64,000 nt of DNA from Halobacillus shinanisalinarum (GTDB lineage Bacteria > Bacillota > Bacilli > Bacillales > Halobacillaceae). The notes under the pieces were generated by a model. The model was given only the letters and a program-made list of their open reading frames with translations, was not told where the DNA came from and ran no database searches. The stretch spans positions 1,860,001-1,924,000 of the forward strand of contig NZ_CP095074.1 of the NCBI RefSeq assembly GCF_022919835.1, read 5' to 3'. Below are positions 57,842-64,000 of this stretch, one piece after another. The translations under genes and the position numbers were made by a program. Within the stretch, counting starts at the first letter, position 1; every line of letters starts with the position of its first letter.

Positions 57842-58356
57842 TTATACACACTCCTTTATAACTCCTTTCGTTATGAAAAGAGTAAAATCCTGCTATATTA
57901 TGTAATATTGATCATTAAAAATTTCCAGCTAATTTTGTTTAATATATCTAGTGCTAATGGCTTGATACTGCATATCTTTATTAGTATGAGATCTTGGATC
58001 TCTGTTCTCCCCATTTTATTTTTAAGGCTCACCATCTTTGAACGGAGTTTGGACGTCCTAGCAAATAAGTAACACAATAAATGTTGGGTTACTTATTTGC
58101 TTTTTATTTGTATGATTTTTCAAGAACCTTTTTTATTGTAGATTAAAAGTAAGTGATTTAAAATTTGTTTATAGAAGTATGATGCACATCCTAAAGTTGC
58201 ATCAAAAAACAATTTCACGCAAGTTGGCGATTTTAAAACCATTTAAATCGTTGGTGCCGGCCTGGTACCTTTTACTTAAAAAAAAGCTATTCTAAGGTGA
58301 AAAGTAATCACCTATTAGGACAGCTTTTTTCTTAACTAGAGCATTTTTTACTACCG
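57842..58356. other. Intergenic with two terminators
   Basis: No gene. Hairpin 58060-58101 (AGCAAATAAGTAAC with GTTACTTATTTGCT, then T run) reads on the plus strand. A second, 58283-58328, with arms of about 17 nt and T runs on both sides, ends the ABC operon on the minus strand. Confidence 0.6.
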
Positions 58357-59148
58357 CTAACTCCAAGGTATTAGCTTATGTTCCAACCATTGTAGTCCTC
58401 GGTTAAAAATTAATCCAAGCAAGGATAAAACGAGAACGCCAACCATCAGTTTTGTGGTAATCATCAGATTTCCGTAATGCAGTACCATTGAGCCAATACC
58501 TTTCTGAGCGGCAATCATTTCTGCAGATACGAGCAAAAGAAGTGATGTTCCTGCCGCAAGCTTTAATCCCGCAAAAATCATTGGGAGCGCCCCTGGCAAT
58601 ATTACTTTTCGAATGACATTAATGTGATTTGATCCAAACGTAACTGCTGCTTTAATCAGCATCTGATCCACGTTTTTCACTCCGGAAAATGTATTAATTA
58701 CTACCGGGAAAAAGACACCTAAGGAGATAATCGTAACCTTTGATAATTCTCCTATACCTAGCCATAAAATAAACAAAGGCAACAAGGCAATCTTGGGAAT
58801 CGGATAAATAGAATATATAATTGGGGTTACAATGGCATCAGCCCATTTAGAAAAACCAACGATAAGTCCAATTATGATTCCAAACGTTGCCCCAATTGAA
58901 TATCCAATAACAATTCGATATAAGCTTGCAAAAAGATTCTCATGCAATTCGCCACTTACTATCATACCCCATCCAGCTATTAAAATAGCTGAAGGTGCAG
59001 GTAGAAATAGAGGAGGGATAATATTCAAACTCGTTATGATTTCCCACAATATTAATATACCTGCCAAGCCTAAAACAGACGCATAGACCGGAATCCTTTT
59101 CTCTAGAAATGCAACCCGGTTCGTAATTATTTGACGCTGCTTTTCCAT
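58357..59148 (-). CDS. ABC transporter permease, nitrate/sulfonate/taurine type
   Basis: 263 residues, about six membrane helices, with the EAA-type loop KAAVTFGSNHINVIRKVILP and the MIFAGLKLAAGTSLLLLVSA segment of SsuC/TauC/ThiX-like permeases. Starts 1 bp after the ATPase stop. Works with the ATPase and the lipoprotein encoded upstream in the same operon. Confidence 0.9.
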   Translation of the reverse strand: MEKQRQIITNRVAFLEKRIPVYASVLGLAGILILWEIITSLNIIPPLFLPAPSAILIAGWGMIVSGELHENLFASLYRIVIGYSIGATFGIIIGLIVGFSKWADAIVTPIIYSIYPIPKIALLPLFILWLGIGELSKVTIISLGVFFPVVINTFSGVKNVDQMLIKAAVTFGSNHINVIRKVILPGALPMIFAGLKLAAGTSLLLLVSAEMIAAQKGIGSMVLHYGNLMITTKLMVGVLVLSLLGLIFNRGLQWLEHKLIPWS

Positions 59149-59149
59149 G

Positions 59150-59926
59150 TTATCCCCCCTCCTTTAAAGCTACTGCCGCATCATGGCGGATAAGCTGCCA
59201 GATTTGATCCGCGTACTCTTCAAACTGGGTACGGTATTTCTCCGCTTTCCTTCCCACTTTTGGCAAATCAATGTCGATGATACGCTTTATTTGACCCGGG
59301 TGTCGGGATAATACAATCACCCTATCAGCCAAATAGACAGCTTCCTGAATATTATGGGTTACATAAAGCGTGCTTAATTTCGTACGGTTCCATATTGTCA
59401 GAAGTTCTTCCTGCATCAACGTACGGGTTTGTTCATCAAGAGCAGAAAAAGGTTCATCCATTAACAGTAAGTCAGGTTCTATCGCAAGTGCTCTGGCAAT
59501 ACCTGCTCTTTGCTTCATACCCCCTGACAACTGTTTGGGAAGTGCGTTTTCAAATCCGTTTAAACCAACCATGTCAATGTAGTAATCCCCTATTTCTTTT
59601 TGCTTTTGGTTACTGAACTTTTGCTCTTGCAGGCCATAAATCACATTTTCATAAACGGTGCGCCATGGGAACAAAGCAATTTCTTGAAATACAATTCCTA
59701 AATTTGGACGCTTTTTTTCCATTCCTTCAAAGTAAACTTCACCGTTTGTCGGGGACATTAAACCGCCGACAATGTTTAAAAGTGTGGACTTTCCACAACC
59801 GCTCGGTCCAACAAGTGCGACAAATTCTTCTTCTCTAATAGCAAAGTTGATATTTTTTAATGCAGTGACATCACTTTTTTTAGATCCCTTAAAGGTTTTC
59901 TCTACATCATCAATGACAATCTTCAT
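59150..59926 (-). CDS. ABC transporter ATPase, nitrate/sulfonate/taurine type
   Basis: 258 residues. Walker A GPSGCGKST near 40, FQEIALFPWRTVYENVIYGL (Q-loop with the family's LFPW), signature LSGGMKQRAGIARAL, Walker B LLLMDEPFSALDEQTR and switch His in YVTHNIQEAVYL. SsuB/TauB class. Drives import with the permease at 58357. Confidence 0.93.
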   Translation of the reverse strand: MKIVIDDVEKTFKGSKKSDVTALKNINFAIREEEFVALVGPSGCGKSTLLNIVGGLMSPTNGEVYFEGMEKKRPNLGIVFQEIALFPWRTVYENVIYGLQEQKFSNQKQKEIGDYYIDMVGLNGFENALPKQLSGGMKQRAGIARALAIEPDLLLMDEPFSALDEQTRTLMQEELLTIWNRTKLSTLYVTHNIQEAVYLADRVIVLSRHPGQIKRIIDIDLPKVGRKAEKYRTQFEEYADQIWQLIRHDAAVALKEGG

Positions 59927-59939
59927 TTACATCACCTGC

Positions 59940-60986
59940 CTAATTCAGCGCTTCATCTAATAATTCGGTATTTACAATGTTGTCTGCATCAATGGCTTTG
60001 TTAATTAAGCCTTCTTTCGCGTACCAATCTATCTGTGTCTGAATATCAGATGCGAGTAGTTTTCCATCACGGTCCATATATGGAAGCCCTTTTTTTATCA
60101 CATCAGGATCCTGATCAGTATATTCGGCAATGATGTTAACAACTTCATCGTAATTTTCTCCAGGAACAATCTTGCCGTTTTCCTTTGTAAGTACAGCATC
60201 ATAATAGAAACGAGTAGCTTTGGCATATGCTTTTAGGAATTTCTTAGCTGCTTCCTTATCATCAGCAAATGCTTGAGAGAAGAAGATTCCAGAAATCTGA
60301 TAATCCATTTCCTCTCCGACTTGTGCAATTACTTTACCATACCCCTCTTCAACTACTCTTGTCACGTTTGGTTCATTTAATAGAACAGCATCCACTTGTT
60401 TACTTTTTAAAGACTCCATAAGCCCCGGTATACTATTCAACGGGACAAGTTCCGCATCATCTGCCGATAAACCGTGCTCTTCTAACAATCTACCTGTCAT
60501 ATAATGATAAGTAGATCCTGTTTGTGTAATTCCAATCTTTTTCCCCTTCAGCGCTTCAATGCTTTCAATCGGTGAATCATTTGGCACTAATAAGGCAGTG
60601 GAAGAATAACCTTCCTGCTCCCTTCCTTTATCTGCAGTGATAACCAGTTTTTGGCCTCCAGCTACCATGTTATACAGGCTAGCTGTAATCCCCGTTGCGC
60701 CAACGTCTACATCTTCAGATGCTGTTGCTACTGCTACCGGTTGTGCAGCCTCGAACCATTTTACGTCTGCATTAATGCCCTCCTCTTTAAAAAATCCCTT
60801 TTCTAAAGCGATAAATAAAGGTGCAGAACTTGTAAGCTTTAACATTCCAATTTCGATGGAAGTTTGCTGAGATCCTTCAGCTTCATCCGACTCTTTTGAA
60901 GCCTCTGATCCATTGGCTCCGCAACCCGCGACTCCTATCAATAGTACAAACAACGTCACAAGTCTAAATAATGTTTTCTTATTCAT
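59940..60986 (-). CDS. NMT1/SsuA-like substrate-binding lipoprotein
   Basis: 348 residues. Lipobox VAGC near residue 22 (LLIGVAGCGANGSE). The NMT1-type fold: IGMLKLTSSAPLFIALEKGF, FKEEGINADVKWFEAAQPVA, GKKIGITQTGSTYHYMTGRL and AVLLNEPNVTRVVEEGYGKV. The family binds aliphatic sulfonates, taurine, nitrate, pyrimidine or thiamine precursors; with no sulfonate monooxygenase or thi gene beside it the substrate stays open. First gene of the three-gene operon. Confidence 0.9.
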   Translation of the reverse strand: MNKKTLFRLVTLFVLLIGVAGCGANGSEASKESDEAEGSQQTSIEIGMLKLTSSAPLFIALEKGFFKEEGINADVKWFEAAQPVAVATASEDVDVGATGITASLYNMVAGGQKLVITADKGREQEGYSSTALLVPNDSPIESIEALKGKKIGITQTGSTYHYMTGRLLEEHGLSADDAELVPLNSIPGLMESLKSKQVDAVLLNEPNVTRVVEEGYGKVIAQVGEEMDYQISGIFFSQAFADDKEAAKKFLKAYAKATRFYYDAVLTKENGKIVPGENYDEVVNIIAEYTDQDPDVIKKGLPYMDRDGKLLASDIQTQIDWYAKEGLINKAIDADNIVNTELLDEALN

Positions 60987-61537
60987 TTCTCTCTACCCCC
61001 AATAATAATTTTATTTTGTGATTCAAGCTTTGCTCAATCATTACATAATACTATTTATTCATAGTATCTGAATTTTTTCATTTTTAAAAGTTTTTTTACA
61101 AATTACCTCACTCTTGCGTTCCTAAGAATTTACCTTTTCTATCATATAACCCTGCTGTTAAACGAATATCGTCGGCTTTTTCTTCATTCAGTTCATAACA
61201 CTTCCAGTTACCACATAAAGGAAGTGTTTTTCCATTTTTTCGCTCAAATATTGGTTGTCTCTAATATCATCCGATCTTCATCAGTTGAACTAAAATCAAT
61301 ATTAAACATTATCAATGCTGTCTTTCCGAACAACGAATGGAAATGAAACACTTTTGTAAAGTATTTAAGTATTTCCCATGAATTTTTCTAATCAATGATT
61401 GTAAGACACAATAAACCCAACTAAACACGACCAAAGTTAATGCTGGCGACATTAGTTTGATTATTGCCATGCGATAATAGACTGATCGATAATGCGAATT
61501 TTGTTGCTTCCCTTATTCCGTTTTTGTGCCCTTTTGT
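60987..61537. other. Intergenic with one decayed fragment
   Basis: A minus-strand fragment at 61108-61262 reads RQPIFERKNGKTLPLCGNWK, then CYELNEEKADDIRLTAGLYD and ends FLGTQE; it has no start and is unassigned. The rest is AT-rich and empty. Confidence 0.35.
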
Positions 61538-61934
61538 TTAATGTTTACTCAAATAAGGTGAACAGACTGTCACATAATAATAACCATCTAAATCACGTAC
61601 TGAGAGTTCGTTGTGCCCCGCTAATAGATTAAGATGAGGCTTTTCGCCAATCGTTATTACGAGAGATTGTGTTCTTTCCCACGCCTCATCAAAGTCGCTA
61701 ACACGAAAAAAGAGCAAGAGGCCGTTGCCAACCTCCCCATTATTAGGATCCATTAACGAGGGGTGGTCCTGATCACCCTATGGTGGAGACAAAGCATAAT
61801 TTTCCATAAATATCCAAATTATGATCAAAAACCCTTTCATCATGGTGTGTATTTTTACATTTCAGCAGTGATTGATACCATTTCGAACTAGCTTCTACAT
61901 CTTTTACGGCAATAATAGGTTCTGTTCGTATCAT
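61538..61934 (-). pseudogene. VOC/glyoxalase family protein, one frameshift
   Basis: ATG 61934 (GGAGGTGAG upstream) begins MIRTEPIIAVKDVEASSKWY, QSLLKCKNTHHDERVFD, then reads a stop at about 61770; the next frame continues DHPSLMDPNNGEVGNGLLLF and ends LSVRDLDGYYYVTVCSPYLS. These are the two beta-alpha-beta modules of a glyoxalase/bleomycin-resistance type protein with a VRDLDGYY metal-site strand. Repaired length about 130. Single lesion; sequencing error possible. Confidence 0.75.
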
Positions 61935-62001
61935 TGTGATGTTCTCACCTCCAACATTACTTACACCTTTTTAGGAGCATAATTAAAACTTCGCCTCCTT
62001 T

Positions 62002-62091
62002 TCAAAATTCCTTCGTTTCTTCAACAATCTGGCCTGTTCGTATAAAGTCATCTATTATATTTCCGCTCAAGGCCCATACCTTTTTGTTACA
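62002..62091 (-). pseudogene. C-terminal fragment, unknown
   Basis: A start-less frame KKVWALSGNIIDDFIRTGQI ending VEETKEF. It lies just upstream of the VOC gene with the same direction. Not recognised. Confidence 0.25.
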
Positions 62092-62131
62092 TATTTATCT
62101 ATCACAGCTACTCATATATAAACTTATTCAT

Positions 62132-62161
62132 TTGAAAAATGGGAACGTACGTTTGTATAAT
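62132..62161 (+). promoter_or_regulatory. Promoter with LexA-box-like operator
   Basis: -35 TTGAAA (62132), 18 bp, -10 TATAAT (62156). The spacer ends in GGAACGTACGTTTG (62142-62155), which fits the Bacillus LexA/DinR consensus CGAACRNRYGTTYG in 13 of 14 positions and contains the perfect palindrome AACGTACGTT. LexA bound here would block the peptidase-integrase transcript until DNA damage. Confidence 0.65.
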
Positions 62162-62183
62162 GTTGTAAAGGAAGGTGATTAAT

Positions 62184-62693
62184 TTGAATTTCCCAGCCTA
62201 TACAACTACTGAATTAGAAGATTGGGTATCTCATTGGTATAAAAAACGTAGGTTTCTATACCCGGTAGACCTCAATATCAAGAAAATAGCTATGGAATAC
62301 GAAATATTCATTCATTACAAACCACTTAAAACCGTTTACGCCCGTTTTGGAGGGTACAAAGAAATTGTTATTAATTCATCATTAAACTATATAGATCAAC
62401 GTGAACAGTTTTTTCACGAGCTTTGTCACGCCGTTAGGCATGTTGGTAAACAAACAATGATGACAGCAGCCTTCCGAGAACTTCAAGAACGTGATGCAAA
62501 GCATTACACTCTATATGCTGCACTTCCTCATCACATGGTAAAAAACTACAATTTAAATGATCCTGAAATTATAGAAAGATGGTCTAATGACTTTAAGATT
62601 TCCCAGGGTCTATGTGAGGAAAGGCTTAAACAAATTAAACGTCGGGCAATAAGTACCAAGCAACATAGTAAAGGTAATTTAAGATGTATCTAG
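62184..62693 (+). CDS. ImmA/IrrE-family metallopeptidase
   Basis: About 169 residues from TTG 62184 (GGAAGGTG 6-7 nt upstream; the GTG at 62175 is too close). The zinc motif HELCH lies in REQFFHELCHAVRHVG near residue 90 (HExxH with Cys between). N-terminal LNIKKIAMEYEIFIHYKPL is usual for the family. ImmA peptidases cut the repressor of their mobile element upon DNA damage and so start excision. The integrase gene follows 12 bp later. No repressor is adjacent; the candidate partner is at 1175-1588. Confidence 0.85.
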   Translation: MNFPAYTTTELEDWVSHWYKKRRFLYPVDLNIKKIAMEYEIFIHYKPLKTVYARFGGYKEIVINSSLNYIDQREQFFHELCHAVRHVGKQTMMTAAFRELQERDAKHYTLYAALPHHMVKNYNLNDPEIIERWSNDFKISQGLCEERLKQIKRRAISTKQHSKGNLRCI

Positions 62694-62705
62694 GAGGTGT
62701 ACATA

Positions 62706-63932
62706 ATGACCAGCTACCAAAGACGTGGGGATAATTCTTTTTTATTAGTCGTAGAAGCAGGATATGATGCGAAGGGTAAGCGGAAAAAGAGAACTAGAAC
62801 AATACGTATAGATGATAAAGCACTACTGAAAACCAAACGTAAGCTTGAGAACTATTTACAAAAAGAGCTTGTTAGTTTTCAGATGGAGGTTGAATCTAGT
62901 GAGTATATCGCCCCGGAGAAGAGAAGTTTCCATGAGTTTGCGAGAGATTGGAAAGAAAAATATGCTAATAAGACTTTAGCACTTCGTACTCGACAAAACT
63001 ATGAAGAAAAGCTCAAAAACTACATTATACCCTACTTCGGTCATAAACGAATATCTGATATTAAACCTATCCATGTTGTTAACTTTATGGATGAAACTTC
63101 TAAACCAGGTGCAGCTAAATATGCAAAAAAGGGCTTGTCTGACTCCAGTATGTACGAAATAGATAAGACATTACGCGTAATATTTAATAAAGCTGTCGAA
63201 TGGCAAGTAATTAAAGTGAGTCCTATGAAAGATCTAAGCAGACCAAAAATTCGGAAAAAAGAAATGAACTATTTAGAACCTGAAGAGGTCGGCAAGTTAT
63301 TTTATGCTCTAGAAAGTGAACCCCCTGCTTGGCGTATGTACTTTTTAACAGCAACTGTAGGCGGTTTGCGTCGAGGCGAAGTTATTGCTCTTCAATGGTC
63401 TGATATTGACTTTGAGAATGGGGAAATCATAGTAAAGTATAGTATTCCTACATTTGAAAAAGGTGAACCTCATATAAAAAGCACTAAAACGGATGAACGG
63501 TCTAGGCATGTAACAATGCCTCAATGGTATATGAATGAACTAAACCAGTTTAAACGTAAGTGGTTGAAGGAAAGGACGCAACTATCCGATATATGGGAAG
63601 AAGATAACTATCAATTTATTTTTCACAGTGGTACTGGAAGGCCATATTGGCCCCAAACCGCCACTGGTCGATGGATTAAAATCAAGAAGAAGTATTATAT
63701 TAAAAATATTCGACTTCACGATCTTCGCCATACCATGGTTACTCTACTTATGGAAGAAGGAGAATCGTTAAAAGCAATTCAAGAACGGGCCGGCCACTCA
63801 AGTTCTAGAATCACTTCTGATATTTATGGACATCTCACAAAAAAAGCAAAAAGATCAACCGCTGACAAGTTTGAAAAATATGACCCGAACAACTTCGTTG
63901 ACAATTTCTCAACAAATAGGAATCCCCATTAA
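62706..63932 (+). CDS. int: Tyrosine recombinase (phage-type integrase)
   Basis: 408 residues from ATG 62706 (AGGAGGTGT upstream). An arm-binding N-terminus (SYQRRGDNSFLLVVEAGYDA), a SAM-like core-binding domain near 65-165 (FHEFARDWKEKYANKTLALR) and the catalytic domain: TVGGLRRGEVIALQWSDIDF (Arg I), KSTKTDERSRHV (Lys), LHDLRHTMVTLLMEEG (HxxR), GHSS (His/Trp position) and SDIYGHL (Tyr near 385). All residues present, so probably active. It is the terminal gene, followed by a hairpin; an att site would normally be close by. Confidence 0.93.
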   Translation: MTSYQRRGDNSFLLVVEAGYDAKGKRKKRTRTIRIDDKALLKTKRKLENYLQKELVSFQMEVESSEYIAPEKRSFHEFARDWKEKYANKTLALRTRQNYEEKLKNYIIPYFGHKRISDIKPIHVVNFMDETSKPGAAKYAKKGLSDSSMYEIDKTLRVIFNKAVEWQVIKVSPMKDLSRPKIRKKEMNYLEPEEVGKLFYALESEPPAWRMYFLTATVGGLRRGEVIALQWSDIDFENGEIIVKYSIPTFEKGEPHIKSTKTDERSRHVTMPQWYMNELNQFKRKWLKERTQLSDIWEEDNYQFIFHSGTGRPYWPQTATGRWIKIKKKYYIKNIRLHDLRHTMVTLLMEEGESLKAIQERAGHSSSRITSDIYGHLTKKAKRSTADKFEKYDPNNFVDNFSTNRNPH

Positions 63933-63980
63933 AAGCGCAAAAACCGCAATCCTTATTAAATCAAAGTTTGCGGTGCTTTA
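63932..63980 (+). terminator. Terminator of integrase gene
   Basis: AAAGC plus ACCGCAA on the left pair with TTGCGGT plus GCTTT on the right (63943-63974 core), followed by TTATTT. Confidence 0.7.
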
Positions 63981-64000
63981 TTTCATCGTTTAATTCAGAG

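Overview
The window looks like chromosome of a low-GC Gram-positive bacterium of the Bacillaceae, probably a salt-tolerant one. The reasons are purine-rich Shine-Dalgarno sites, sigma-A promoters of Bacillus type, a 16S-23S-5S rRNA operon, an HU protein, a DegU-like regulator, IS110 and IS630 relatives, a T-box leader, a BCCT transporter and a TAXI-type TRAP transporter. I cannot name the genus from sequence reading alone.

Layout. 1-1.6 kb is the control region of a prophage or integrative element: two XRE regulators, an excisionase, a divergent repressor and five copies of one operator. The matching kind of partner genes (ImmA-like peptidase and tyrosine integrase, behind a LexA-box-like promoter) lies at the far right, 62.1-63.9 kb. 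2-7.9 kb holds small hypothetical genes, a WYL/YolD pair with a broken YolD, a Gln-rich small protein, a secreted EEP-fold phosphodiesterase, a decayed alkaline phosphatase and a serine recombinase. 8.3-12.3 kb is a compact cluster (GntR regulator, class II aldolase, BCCT transporter, PhnZ-like HD protein) whose regulator and aldolase share an operator. 13.2-19.7 kb is a minus-strand opine-type unit: GntR regulator, opine dehydrogenase family protein, polar amino acid ABC transporter, then an IS630 remnant and a frameshifted threonine dehydrogenase. 20.2-25.2 kb contains an IS110 element with a candidate bridge RNA, an HAD hydrolase, broken genes and an orphan T-box leader. 25.4-30.5 kb is the rRNA operon on the minus strand.

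31.7-47.6 kb is a long catabolic region on the minus strand: amidohydrolase plus sodium symporter plus IclR regulator with a cre site, then a CoA-ester beta-oxidation set (family III CoA-transferase, acyl-CoA dehydrogenase, two enoyl-CoA hydratases, 3-hydroxyacyl-CoA dehydrogenase, thiolase of 3-oxoadipyl type) next to a TAXI TRAP transporter. Together they would import an organic acid, activate it by CoA transfer and shorten it to acetyl-CoA plus a second acyl-CoA. At 48-51 kb a DUF3870-LhgO pair and a CsiD (glutarate hydroxylase) gene form the glutarate to L-2-hydroxyglutarate to 2-oxoglutarate route, each behind a long leader that ends in a similar terminator. 51-62 kb is a mixed region with a DegU-like regulator, HU, a broken pgsB, small hypothetical genes and a nitrate/sulfonate/taurine-type ABC transporter.

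Gene decay is heavy: at least ten genes carry frameshifts, stops or deletions. Either this is a degrading accessory region or some single-base breaks are sequencing errors.
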